A DNA stretch of 64,000 nt from CAWGXG01 sp963826505 (GTDB taxonomy: Bacteria > Chloroflexota > Anaerolineae > Aggregatilineales > Aggregatilineaceae). Positions 43,718-51,770 of the stretch are shown here, one piece after another. The DNA lies in contig CAWGXG010000002.1 of the NCBI GenBank assembly GCA_963826505.1, positions 1 to 64,000 on the forward strand, read 5' to 3'. Both the position numbers and the translations under genes were made by a program. Under the pieces are notes generated by a model. The model searched no databases, was not told the DNA's origin, and saw nothing but the letters and a program-made list of their open reading frames with translations. The stretch's first letter is position 1. Each line of letters begins with the position of its first letter.

Positions 43718-44596
43718 ATGGCTCATCTCAATCCACGCACCGACCGCGACATCTTGACCAAAGAAGCCTACGCCACCGACGAACAGTTAGCGACGCGTAT
43801 TCGAACCCATGAACTCTATACCCGGCCCAAGGTCGATTTTCCCAAGTGGGTGATTGATTCGCACGCATGGCGCGGGGATGAGTGGGTGCTGGATATCGGG
43901 TCCGGGCCAGGGACGTACTTCGCGTTGGTGCAAGAACGCGCCCCCCACGGGCGGCATATCGCCGGGGATCTGTCGCTGGGGATGGCCCGGCTGGCACGCC
44001 AGAATCCCAACGCGAGCCAGATCGACGTCCTGAACCTGGACGCGCAGGCGCTGCCGTTTGCTGACCAGATGTTTGACGTGGTGCTGGCGAATCACATGTT
44101 GTACCACGTGCCCGACGTGCCGCTGGCACTGTCCGAAATCCGGCGCGTGCTCAAGCCGGACGGCTGCCTGATCGCGGCGACCAACAGTACGGACAATATG
44201 CCGGAGTTCGACACGCTGGCGCGGCGCGCCTGTACGCTGTTGGGCTTCCCACGCGCCGACTTTGGGCCAGAACACAGGCGGTTTGCGCTGGAAAACGGCG
44301 CGCAGCTTCTGGCGCATGAATTCCGCGCCGTCGCGCGCTGCGATCTGCCTAGTGCGCTGCATTTCAACAACGCCGATCCGGTCGTGGCCTACCTGGACAG
44401 CGTGCGGGCCCTGCGTGCCCCGCAGCTCCCATCCGAAATCTCCTGGGACGAGTTCATGGCCGTGATGGAAAAGCAGATCACGCGCCTGATCCGCCGGGAT
44501 GGTGAGCTTCAGGTCCAGAAACTGGCGGGCGTGTTGATCGGGACGAACGGCGGCGGCTTCGCGCGCGATTACCTCACCCGCTTCGACACATTGTAG
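43718..44596 (+). CDS. Class I SAM-dependent methyltransferase
   Basis: 292 residues. The SAM site reads WVLDIGSGPGTYFALV (about 58-73), followed by GDLSLGMARLA, LNLDAQALPFADQMFDVVLANHMLYHV and the UbiE/Methyltransf_11 pattern EIRRVLKPDGCLIAATNS. A 130-residue C-terminal extension after the Rossmann core has no known motif and may shape the substrate site. The substrate is unknown (small molecule or lipid is typical). It appears to be transcribed alone, ending at a family C/A repeat cluster before a convergent gene. Confidence 0.85.
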   Translation: MAHLNPRTDRDILTKEAYATDEQLATRIRTHELYTRPKVDFPKWVIDSHAWRGDEWVLDIGSGPGTYFALVQERAPHGRHIAGDLSLGMARLARQNPNASQIDVLNLDAQALPFADQMFDVVLANHMLYHVPDVPLALSEIRRVLKPDGCLIAATNSTDNMPEFDTLARRACTLLGFPRADFGPEHRRFALENGAQLLAHEFRAVARCDLPSALHFNNADPVVAYLDSVRALRAPQLPSEISWDEFMAVMEKQITRLIRRDGELQVQKLAGVLIGTNGGGFARDYLTRFDTL

Positions 44597-44728
44597 CAGC
44601 GATCAGCGGACAGCAATCAGTAATCAGGCAAAGCAGGTCCCACGTCCCGAACGGCGAGGCGGGGCCTTTGTGTTTCTCCTTAAATTCCTCTGTGTTCCTC
44701 TTGTTCTTCTCTGTGGCCCGCTTTTCCC
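44597..44728. repeat. Dispersed repeats, family C followed by family A
   Basis: Family C: CAGCGATCAGCGGACAGC and AATCAGTAATCAGG (44597-44628), related to 48151-48240. Family A half-copy: TTTGTGTTTCTCC, CCTCTGTGTTCC and TCTCTGTGGCCCGC (44664-44728). Its last 21 bases match 29418-29438 exactly in reverse. The repeats fill the gap between two convergent genes. Confidence 0.65.
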
Positions 44729-44739
44729 CTGACGTGATC

Positions 44740-45693
44740 CTATACCCCGGGGTGCAGCGAGAAATAGACCGCGAAGATCGCGATCGTGAAAACAGTGTAG
44801 AGCATCAGCACGTTGTTGATATAACGCCGCTCGTCGGGCAGCCCGGCGCGCATAAACAGCGGCACGATGAACGGCGGTGGCAGAATCAACAGCGTGAAGA
44901 CCGCGATTTTGAATGGTTCTTCCAACCCCAGCACGCCGCCAACCAGCACCTCGTTGAGGACCAGCGCCAATGGAATCAGCAGCCCCAGCCGTACTGCGAT
45001 CACCGGGAAGGCTTCGCGCGCCGCGGACCAATCTAACCGGATGCCGTATCCGACGATAATCAGGATGAGCGGGATGGTGAGGTTGCTCATGAAGTCCAGC
45101 GTCGCCATGACCGCGCCGGTGCCCGGCTTGTCGTATAAAAAAGTCTGCATCCCCAGGATGTTGAACGCGATCCCCGCCATGATACCGATCATGACCGGCG
45201 AACGGAACACGGCCAGGATCATCTGGCTGGTGTGCTGCAAGCCGTCGCGCTTTTTGAGCAGCAGCGCCAGGAAGAACGACCAGATAAACAGCTCGTGCCC
45301 CAGGTCCGCCACGGCGATATAACCGATTTTGTCCAGCCCGTAGGCGCTGCCGAACAGGCTCACGCCCAGCATGCCATATTCAAAGCCCGTCATCATGAAC
45401 GGGAAGTACTCATACTGCACCTCCCTCCGTCGTTGGAGCATCTGCCCAAAGCCGAACAGCGCCAGGCACAGCGCGTAAATCGTGACGAACAGCACCAGGT
45501 ATTTGAGTTCCAGCGCGATATTGAGGAAGGAAATGAACAGCACGGCGGGCAGCGCGAAATTCACCACGATTTTGCGCAGATCCTCGATCGTACTTTCGGG
45601 CAGAAACGCTCGCCGCCGAATCCAGATTCCCAGGCCGAGCATAAACAAAATAGGCAGTACGCGGTTGATGATCAGGGTTGTGTTGTCATCCAT
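44740..45693 (-). CDS. AEC-family (auxin efflux carrier-like) transporter
   Basis: 317 residues, about ten membrane helices in two five-helix halves. It begins MDDNTTLIINRVLPILFMLGLG. Typical features are NFALPAVLFISFLNIAL in the first half and FMSNLTIPLILIIVGYGIRLD at the start of the second, followed by IPLALVLNEVL and LPPPFIVPLFM. The frame is open upstream of 45693, but no ribosome site or family similarity is seen there. AEC transporters move organic acids such as malate or malonate, and auxin in plants; the substrate here is unknown. It is last in a minus-strand run with pcm and the GTPase genes. Confidence 0.88.
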   Translation of the reverse strand: MDDNTTLIINRVLPILFMLGLGIWIRRRAFLPESTIEDLRKIVVNFALPAVLFISFLNIALELKYLVLFVTIYALCLALFGFGQMLQRRREVQYEYFPFMMTGFEYGMLGVSLFGSAYGLDKIGYIAVADLGHELFIWSFFLALLLKKRDGLQHTSQMILAVFRSPVMIGIMAGIAFNILGMQTFLYDKPGTGAVMATLDFMSNLTIPLILIIVGYGIRLDWSAAREAFPVIAVRLGLLIPLALVLNEVLVGGVLGLEEPFKIAVFTLLILPPPFIVPLFMRAGLPDERRYINNVLMLYTVFTIAIFAVYFSLHPGV

Positions 45694-45764
45694 AAGGCGT
45701 GGAGCCGTCCTGTGTGCGAAAGCGGCAAAAGCGATCTGCAAATGTGGTCTGCGCGGGTCTGCGA

Positions 45765-46478
45765 CTAGCGGGCGTCCGGCGGCATATCCGGGATATCGTC
45801 GGGCGTGTCGGACAAGGGATCGTCGGGTGCGTTGAAGCCGTGACGCCCGTACAGGGGCACGAACATCACCGGGATCAAGCGTTCGACGGTCCACGCGTCG
45901 TTCATGCGCCGGACGAGGTGCAGCGCTTGCTGCTGCCGGTCGCCGACGGGCAGTACCAACCGCCCGCCGTTGGTCAACTGCGTGCGCAGTGGGCCGGGGA
46001 TTGACGGGGCGGCGGCGGTGACGATGATCGCGTTGAAGGGGGCCATATCCGGCAGTCCCTGGCTGCCGTCGCCAGTATACACTTCAACGTTGTGATAGCC
46101 CAGGGCGTGCAGGGTATGGCCGGCCTCTTCGGCCAGCGCGGGGTAGCGTTCCAGCGAGTAGACCATCTGGGCCATCTCGCACAGCACCGCCGTCTGGTAG
46201 CCCGATCCCGTGCCGATTTCCAGAACAACCTCGTCCGGCGTTGGGGCAAGGAGTTGGGTCATCAGCGCGACGATGTAGGGTTGTGAGATGGTCTGGTCGT
46301 GGCCGATCGGCAGTGGCCCGTCCTCGTAGGCATGCGCGCGGACTGGTTCCGGCACGAAGCGGTGCCGTGCGACGCGGCGCATGGCGTCCAGCACGCGCCG
46401 GTCATAAATATCACGCGCGAGGAGCTGGTCGCGGACCATCATCTCACGCAGCATTTCGTAATCAGGTGTAGAAGACAT
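45765..46478 (-). CDS. pcm: Protein-L-isoaspartate O-methyltransferase
   Basis: 237 residues. Pcm signatures: RHRFVPEPVRAHAYEDGPLPIGHDQTISQPYIVALM at about 38-73 and the SAM site VLEIGTGSGYQTAVL, then YSLERYPALAEEA and the C-terminal strand GRLVLPVGDRQQQALHLV. It methylates isoaspartyl residues formed by damage and starts their repair. A Pro/Asp-rich tail (DDPLSDTPDDIPDMPPDAR) extends past the usual end. It follows the roadblock-like gene by 43 bases and precedes the AEC transporter by 71, so all may share one transcript. Confidence 0.92.
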   Translation of the reverse strand: MSSTPDYEMLREMMVRDQLLARDIYDRRVLDAMRRVARHRFVPEPVRAHAYEDGPLPIGHDQTISQPYIVALMTQLLAPTPDEVVLEIGTGSGYQTAVLCEMAQMVYSLERYPALAEEAGHTLHALGYHNVEVYTGDGSQGLPDMAPFNAIIVTAAAPSIPGPLRTQLTNGGRLVLPVGDRQQQALHLVRRMNDAWTVERLIPVMFVPLYGRHGFNAPDDPLSDTPDDIPDMPPDAR

Positions 46479-46521
46479 GCGGGGCGTCCGGTGAGCGTGA
46501 CACGGTCAAAACGACGACATT

Positions 46522-47454
46522 CTAGTGTTCGAACAAGGCCCGGTGTGGGAACACCAGCCGACCGGCGGTGTAATCCTGCCGCTGCAGGGCGTGCCAGTTG
46601 GCGCGCTCGAAGTCGCGGTGAATATCGCGCACGCGCTCAAGCTGCGTGCGGGCCGGGTCCAACGAGAAAATGACAACGGCGGCGGTCAGGTCGCCGGGCA
46701 CAAAGACCACGCAGCGCCCATCGGCCAATTCCCGCCGGGCCGGGCCGGGATTGCCGCGCTCGGCGATGACGGTCTTCAATTGGTGCAGCGCGGTGTGAAT
46801 CTGGGTTTCGGCGAGCTGCAGCGTCCCGGTGATCGCGATCAGTTCGAAGCTTTCTTGATCGTAGATCGAATACGACAGCGGGACCGCCGCGAAATGTTCC
46901 AACAAAAAGCGCGTCGCGCCGGGCCGGATCACCGACTGCCACGCCTGGCTTTCCGGGTTGCGCGTCAGCAGCCGCTCGGTGATGTCGCGCTGCTCGCTGT
47001 AGCGGCCGTAGATCGCGTCGAACTGCGCCTGGTTAAGCTCGCCCTGGGCGAAGGCCGCCGCGACTTGCGCCATCCGTTCGCGCAGCGCGATCAGGGCTTC
47101 TTCCGCGCGCTGCAACTGTTCGCGCGGCGTAAGTGGCCCGGTATCGCCGGACAGCGTTTTATCGAGCGGCAGCGGAGCCAGAAGCGGCTGCGGCTCCTCG
47201 TCCTCAGGGGCGCTGGGCCGGACTGGCGAGCGCGGCAGCACACTCTGCGCCGGGAGTGAAGTTGGGGCGGGCACGTCTTCCTGCGGAGGCGTTACGCTCT
47301 TGGGTGGACCTGCTGGGGTACGTGATTCCTGATCCTGATCCAGCAGGCGGCGCAGTAACGAATTGGGCCGGTCATCCTGATCGCTCACGTTGGGTTCTCT
47401 CACCGCTCTGATGACTCCGCGTAGATGAGCGCTGAAGTCATCCCCTGGCATCAT
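46522..47454 (-). CDS. Roadblock/longin-like putative partner of the adjacent small GTPase
   Basis: 310 residues from the ATG at 47454; a GTG at 47388 with GAGAG upstream is a good alternative. The first 110 residues are low-complexity, Pro-rich and probably disordered. A coiled segment (REQLQRAEEALIALRERMAQV, about 125-185) follows. The last 120 residues look like a roadblock/longin fold: VPLSYSIYDQESFELIAITGTLQLAETQIHTALHQL, then GRCVVFVPGDLTAAVVIFSLDPARTQLERVRDIHRDFERA. Roadblock proteins such as MglB regulate small GTPases. The link here is inference from fold-like pattern and from the GTPase gene lying 73 bases upstream in the same operon. Confidence 0.55.
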   Translation of the reverse strand: MMPGDDFSAHLRGVIRAVREPNVSDQDDRPNSLLRRLLDQDQESRTPAGPPKSVTPPQEDVPAPTSLPAQSVLPRSPVRPSAPEDEEPQPLLAPLPLDKTLSGDTGPLTPREQLQRAEEALIALRERMAQVAAAFAQGELNQAQFDAIYGRYSEQRDITERLLTRNPESQAWQSVIRPGATRFLLEHFAAVPLSYSIYDQESFELIAITGTLQLAETQIHTALHQLKTVIAERGNPGPARRELADGRCVVFVPGDLTAAVVIFSLDPARTQLERVRDIHRDFERANWHALQRQDYTAGRLVFPHRALFEH

Positions 47455-47527
47455 GATAGCATAGAGATGCCCGGCGGCGAAAGCATTCGCCCGATTGGTT
47501 TTCGCCGTGAGCTGTCTAGGGAAGCGT

Positions 47528-48085
47528 TCAGGACGTGGGCGGGCTGTGGCTTTCGGAGGGTTGTTCGTGCAAACTGGCGTTACGTTTGTAGGCCAGATAG
47601 GCCAGTCCCTGGAAGAATTCCTCGACGTGATCGCCGGTGAGCGCGCTGGTTTGCAGAAACGGCATATTCCCCGCGACGCGGGCCCAACCTTCCGCTTCAG
47701 CCGGGGGCACGACCGGGCCAAGATCGAGCTTGTTGCCGATGACCACCAGGGGCACTCCGGGGATGCTGGTGAGCACTTCCTCGCGCCAGCGCGGCAGATT
47801 GAAAAAAGACGCGGGTGCCGTCACGTCATAGACCAGCGCGACCGCCAGTGTTCCTGCGTAGAATTGGTCGCGAAAGGCGCGGAAGCGTTCCTGCCCGGCC
47901 ACATCCCAGATCGACAGGCGTACCGCACGCGCGCCCAGTTTAACGGTTTTGATCTGGAAATCGACGCCAATCGTCAGGATGCGCGATTCGTCGAATTTGC
48001 CCTCGCAGAAGCGGCGCACCAGGCTGGTTTTTCCAACGTTGCCATCCCCTACCAACAGCACCTTGAAAATCGGCGGCTCACCCAC
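47528..48085 (-). CDS. Rab/Ras-like small GTPase
   Basis: 185 residues. All five G motifs are present: G1 GDGNVGKTS (about 12-20), G2 Thr in LTIGVDF, G3 WDVAGQERF, G4 GNKLDL and G5 TSAL. LTIGVDFQIKTVKL followed by RLSIWDVAGQERFRAFRDQFYAG is strikingly like eukaryotic Rab GTPases, and the catalytic Gln is kept. A short Ser/Pro-rich tail without a prenylation Cys follows, so membrane attachment is not by prenyl groups. Bacterial relatives control polarity and motility (MglA) or are uncharacterised. It is first in the run GTPase, roadblock-like, pcm, AEC. Confidence 0.9.
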   Translation of the reverse strand: MGEPPIFKVLLVGDGNVGKTSLVRRFCEGKFDESRILTIGVDFQIKTVKLGARAVRLSIWDVAGQERFRAFRDQFYAGTLAVALVYDVTAPASFFNLPRWREEVLTSIPGVPLVVIGNKLDLGPVVPPAEAEGWARVAGNMPFLQTSALTGDHVEEFFQGLAYLAYKRNASLHEQPSESHSPPTS

Positions 48086-48150
48086 GGCGTTTGCCTCTCC
48101 ACTGTCGGCTTGCGGTCATGATGTGATGGGTAGTATAGCACAGGGTGAGA

Positions 48151-48240
48151 ACAGCGATCAGGCAGAAGTCCGCAGCGATCAGCACCCCGCCGTCTGGCGA
48201 AAATCCTGATCGCTGTCTGCTGCCTGCTGACGGCTGTCCG
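48151..48240. repeat. Dispersed repeat, family C (CAGCGATCAG palindrome)
   Basis: ACAGCGATCAGG (48151-48162) and CCTGATCGCTGT (48205-48216) are a perfect 12-bp inverted repeat, followed by CTGCTGCCTGCTGACGGC and TGTCCGCT. It lies between two minus-strand genes; a related copy is at 44597 and a fragment at 50384-50405. Confidence 0.7.
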
Positions 48241-48966
48241 CTACTTCCGCCCGATCGCGATCAGCGACGTGGCCCAGCGCAGCCCGACCGTGTCGAGCCG
48301 CTGGCGCAGGGTTTCCGCCCGTTCGGCCAGCGCGGGATAGGTCGGCAGGTGCTCGGCGCGTTCCAGGTAGCGGGTGATATTGGCACGCATGTGATCCAGA
48401 TCCTTCGAATGGAAGGGATCGGAATGCAGATCGGCGAAGTCGTACAGGTCTAGCGTGCGCAGCCCCAGCCCTTCGATCATGCCTTCGAGCTGTGAACGGG
48501 TGAACGTCTCGTGGTGGGTGACGCCCAGGGCCGTATCGATGGTCGCCATCCAATGATGGACCTGGATATGCGAGAGCTGTTCTTCGGTCGGGTTATCACG
48601 ATACATTTCCCGACAGATGAAGCTGCCGCCCGGCGCGAGGACGCGCATCATCTCGATCAGCACGCTGGCGGGGTCATCCATGTGATGCAGCGCATTGCTG
48701 ACCGTCACCGTATTGAAGGCATTATCCTTGAAGGTCATATCCTGGGCATCCATGCTGATGAACTGCACATCCGCCCGCTCAAACACAGACATCTCGCCCA
48801 AGCCGCGCGTGGCCGGATCGATCATGTCGATCGCGGTGAAATTTTCGTAACTACCCAGCGCGTCGATCATCCAGGTGATCATGCCGCCCGGTCCGCTCGC
48901 CACGTCTAATACGCGCCCGCCCGTGATGCGACCGAGTGCTTGTTCGATCTCGTGTTCGGTATTCAT
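48241..48966 (-). CDS. Class I SAM-dependent methyltransferase
   Basis: 241 residues. The SAM site is GRVLDVASGPGGMITWMID (about 17-35), then FTAIDMIDP and MDAQDMTFKDNAFNTVTVSNALHHMDDPASVLIEMMRVLAPGGSFICREMY, the Methyltransf_11/25 pattern. The C-terminal 100 residues are helical and contain HIQVHHWMATIDTALGVTHHETFTRSQLEGMIEGLGL, seen in many uncharacterised small-molecule methyltransferases. Substrate unknown. The family C repeat separates it from the GTPase operon, so it may be its own unit. Confidence 0.85.
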   Translation of the reverse strand: MNTEHEIEQALGRITGGRVLDVASGPGGMITWMIDALGSYENFTAIDMIDPATRGLGEMSVFERADVQFISMDAQDMTFKDNAFNTVTVSNALHHMDDPASVLIEMMRVLAPGGSFICREMYRDNPTEEQLSHIQVHHWMATIDTALGVTHHETFTRSQLEGMIEGLGLRTLDLYDFADLHSDPFHSKDLDHMRANITRYLERAEHLPTYPALAERAETLRQRLDTVGLRWATSLIAIGRK

Positions 48967-49095
48967 CCTGCCTCCTGACAGTAGCCTTCATGACCGTACA
49001 ATCATACGCGAAATCTCATCCACTTTGCCAAATCGTGTTTTGACGCTTGCGGTATACTCTCTGCATTCATGGTTTTGGACTTGTGAGAGGGTGTT

Positions 49096-50250
49096 ATGAG
49101 CAGCGAGTACACACAGTTTTTTGATCAACGCGTGCCGCAGATGGTCGAGCGGTTGGAACGGCTGGTGTTGTTCGAGTCTCCGACGACCAGCAAGCCGCAC
49201 GTCGATGCCCTAGGCGCGTATATCGACGGGTGGTGCCGCGACCTGGGCGCCGACATGACCGTCTACCCGCGTGATGAAGTGGGCGACTTGCGGTTGGCGG
49301 TCTGGAACAAGGACGCGCCCGGCAAGCCGATCTTGATGATCGCGCACATGGATACCGTGTGGCCGGTCGGCACGCTGGAAACCATGCCGCTGCGCCGTGA
49401 GGGTGACTTGCTGTTCGGGCCGGGCGTGCTGGATATGAAGGGCGGCATCGTGACCACGCTCGAAGCGATCCGCGGCCTGCAAGACCGGGGCGAGATGCCC
49501 CACCGCCCGATCTGGGTTTTCTTTAACGCCGACGAGGAAACCGGCAGCGGCCATTCCCGCGACCTGATTCACGAGCTGGCGGCACACGCCGGGTTGGTCC
49601 TGGTGGTGGAGCCCGCCGCCGAAGCTGAGGCGTTCAAATCGTGGCGCAAAGGGATTGCGCAATACACCATTACCGCACATGGCCGCGCCTCGCACGCTGG
49701 GCAAGCGCCCGAAAACGGGATCAACGCCGTGATCGAGGCGTCGCACCAGGCGTTGTATCTGCACAGCCTGAACGATCTCCCGATCGGGACTTCCGTGTCG
49801 GTCACGGTGATTAACGGCGGCATCGCCACCAACGTGATTCCAGCCGAAGCGACGATGAGAGTCGACGTGCGCTTCCTCAAAATGAGCGAGGCGGAGCGCG
49901 TCGACGCCGCGATACGCGGTTTGCAGCCGGTGCTGCCCGGCGCGAGTTTGGAGATCGGCGGGACCGGCATCGATCGCGGCCCGATGGAGCGCAACGAGCA
50001 GATGATCCGCGTCGTGAAGCAGGCGCAGGCCATCGGGCGATCGATCGGGCTGGACGTGCCCGAAACCGGCAGCGGCGGGGCCAGCGACGGCAACTTCACG
50101 GCGGCGATGGGCATCCCCACTCTGGACGGCCTGGGCGCGGGCGGGATCGGTCTGCACGCCGCGCACGAACAGGTCGTGATCAGCTCGTTGGGGCGGCGCG
50201 CCGCCTTGATGGCGAAAATGCTGTGCGATTGGGATATGGGCGCGGTGTAG
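49096..50250 (+). CDS. M20-family peptidase (carboxypeptidase G2 / glutamate carboxypeptidase-like)
   Basis: 384 residues. The two-zinc site is complete: MIAHMDTVWPVG (His, catalytic Asp), GPGVLDMKGG (bridging Asp), ADEETGSGHSR (general-base Glu-Glu) and the C-terminal HAAHEQVV. The dimerisation lid carries AHGRASHAGQAPENGINA. The family hydrolyses C-terminal Glu from folates or small peptides and N-acyl amino acids. There is no signal peptide, so it is cytoplasmic. TATACT at 49053-49058 may be the -10. A family B hairpin terminator follows. Exact substrate is not predictable. Confidence 0.9.
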   Translation: MSSEYTQFFDQRVPQMVERLERLVLFESPTTSKPHVDALGAYIDGWCRDLGADMTVYPRDEVGDLRLAVWNKDAPGKPILMIAHMDTVWPVGTLETMPLRREGDLLFGPGVLDMKGGIVTTLEAIRGLQDRGEMPHRPIWVFFNADEETGSGHSRDLIHELAAHAGLVLVVEPAAEAEAFKSWRKGIAQYTITAHGRASHAGQAPENGINAVIEASHQALYLHSLNDLPIGTSVSVTVINGGIATNVIPAEATMRVDVRFLKMSEAERVDAAIRGLQPVLPGASLEIGGTGIDRGPMERNEQMIRVVKQAQAIGRSIGLDVPETGSGGASDGNFTAAMGIPTLDGLGAGGIGLHAAHEQVVISSLGRRAALMAKMLCDWDMGAV

Positions 50251-50274
50251 CGAGACGATCGTTTGTGCGTTTGC

Positions 50275-50322
50275 CCCACCCCTAATCCCCTCTCCACGCC
50301 CGCTTGGAGAGGGGACTCTTTT
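50275..50322 (+). terminator. Family B repeat forming an intrinsic terminator
   Basis: CCCCTCTCCA (50287-50296) and TGGAGAGGGG (50305-50314) form a perfect 10-bp stem with an 8-base loop, followed by ACTCTTTT. The upstream TTGCCCCACCCCTAAT is the family B hallmark. It would end the M20 peptidase transcript. Confidence 0.75.
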
Positions 50323-50396
50323 CGCCTGTTGGTGTCCCAATGCCTTTAGCCTAAAGCGCATAGGACCCGAGGGTGAGGCCTGCTTTGTGCTGTTCG

Positions 50397-51770
50397 CTAT
50401 TCGCTGTCCACGGCGGCACGCACCGCCAGCAGTTGATCCCGCGTGGTGATGTGGCGCATCGTCTGGAGAAACGCTTCCAACGTCGGACGGTGCGCCAGCA
50501 GGTCCTCGATCGCCGGTCCGATCGGATCGGTGCCGCCCGCGCCCGGCTCGCCCTGGTAACCCCCATAAAACGCGAAATAGGCCTGGTTCAGCTTGCGGAT
50601 CAGATAACCGTGCCGCGCAAATTCGCGCTGCTGGACCTGCATATACAGCTCTGCCGCCTTGACTTTGCCCTGCCACAGCAAAAAGTCTACCTCGACGCGC
50701 GTGCTGTTCAGGGCGCGGGTGAAATCGAACGGGGGTGGCGCGTCGGGATCGCAGCAGGCCGGATTGGCGGGTGTGGCGGCGGCGGTTGTCGGGCTGGATG
50801 CGGTGGGGGGATTCAAGAACGACGGATAGACGGGTTGGCGCAGTTCCGGGTAATAACGCGCCATGACGCGCTGCGCGACGGCTCGCCCGAAGAAGGTCGC
50901 CGTCGTCTCGTTGATGATGCGCGTTTCGACGCGGGCGTCATATTCCCAGCCAAGCGCGTAAAACACAAGGTAATGATGCGCCCATTCGTGGGCGCTGACC
51001 TCGAAGGCGCGCGCCACTTTGTCGGAGATATCGCGGCTGGTGGGTTCCAGGATCATGCTGGGATACAGACTCAGCCCGCCCAGCGGCACGACCAGCGACG
51101 ACACGTCCAGGGCCGAGTCGATGCGCGTTTCGAGCGCGTCTTGGTCTTCGACGGGGATCGGCTTGAGATCGAGCCCAACGTCGAACGCAATCCGGTCGCG
51201 GGGGGATACCACCAGCAGATCGGGAATCGCGGTGAAATGCATCGATACCGGCGGCAGCACCTGTCCCAGCACGCCGAAGCCTTCGTCCAGCAGCACGGCG
51301 GACACCTGCGACTCGATGATCGCTTCGGCCAGTGGCTGGTCAGCGGCCAGGGCGTGGCGCAGGGTATCGCGTTGGGCGCGCAGTTCGGCGGTAGCGGCGG
51401 CGGGATCGGCCACGCGCGGATCGGCGTAGGTGCGGTTGATGGAATCTTCGATATCTTGCACGTCGCTCAGGCGCGTCAGGTAGTCGATCACCAGCGCGTG
51501 CCCCTTGGCATCATCGAGGTAATCCTGCACGCCGAAAAGCTGCTGATCCGCTTTGCTCCACAGGGCGTCAGTTTCCCACGCGACATAATCGAACAGATCC
51601 GCGCGGGCCAACGCGGTCACACGCGCGCCCAGCGACGTGTCTACGCTGGAACCGTCGCCCAGCACGCCTAATAACGCCAGCAGCAGCAGCAATCGCCATA
51701 CGATGCGCGTGCCGCGCCGTACCAATCGCCGTGAGCGGGCCATGCCTTGCGACAGATACGCGCGCATCAT
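50397..51770 (-). CDS. Membrane-anchored putative gluzincin-type metallopeptidase
   Basis: 457 residues from the ATG at 51770, which overlaps the previous stop as ATGA. A single membrane helix (RIVWRLLLLLALLGVLG, about 20-36) precedes a large domain. The zinc motif HEWAHHY (HExxH) lies at about residue 285, and about 20 residues later comes ETRIINETTATFFGRAV, an NExxA motif that could supply the third ligand Glu, as in gluzincins. A Pro/Thr-rich insertion (ASSPTTAAATPANPACCDPD) follows. No closer family is recognised. Tight coupling to a GT87-like gene suggests a shared envelope pathway. The protease call rests only on the motif pair. Confidence 0.6.
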   Translation of the reverse strand: MMRAYLSQGMARSRRLVRRGTRIVWRLLLLLALLGVLGDGSSVDTSLGARVTALARADLFDYVAWETDALWSKADQQLFGVQDYLDDAKGHALVIDYLTRLSDVQDIEDSINRTYADPRVADPAAATAELRAQRDTLRHALAADQPLAEAIIESQVSAVLLDEGFGVLGQVLPPVSMHFTAIPDLLVVSPRDRIAFDVGLDLKPIPVEDQDALETRIDSALDVSSLVVPLGGLSLYPSMILEPTSRDISDKVARAFEVSAHEWAHHYLVFYALGWEYDARVETRIINETTATFFGRAVAQRVMARYYPELRQPVYPSFLNPPTASSPTTAAATPANPACCDPDAPPPFDFTRALNSTRVEVDFLLWQGKVKAAELYMQVQQREFARHGYLIRKLNQAYFAFYGGYQGEPGAGGTDPIGPAIEDLLAHRPTLEAFLQTMRHITTRDQLLAVRAAVDSE

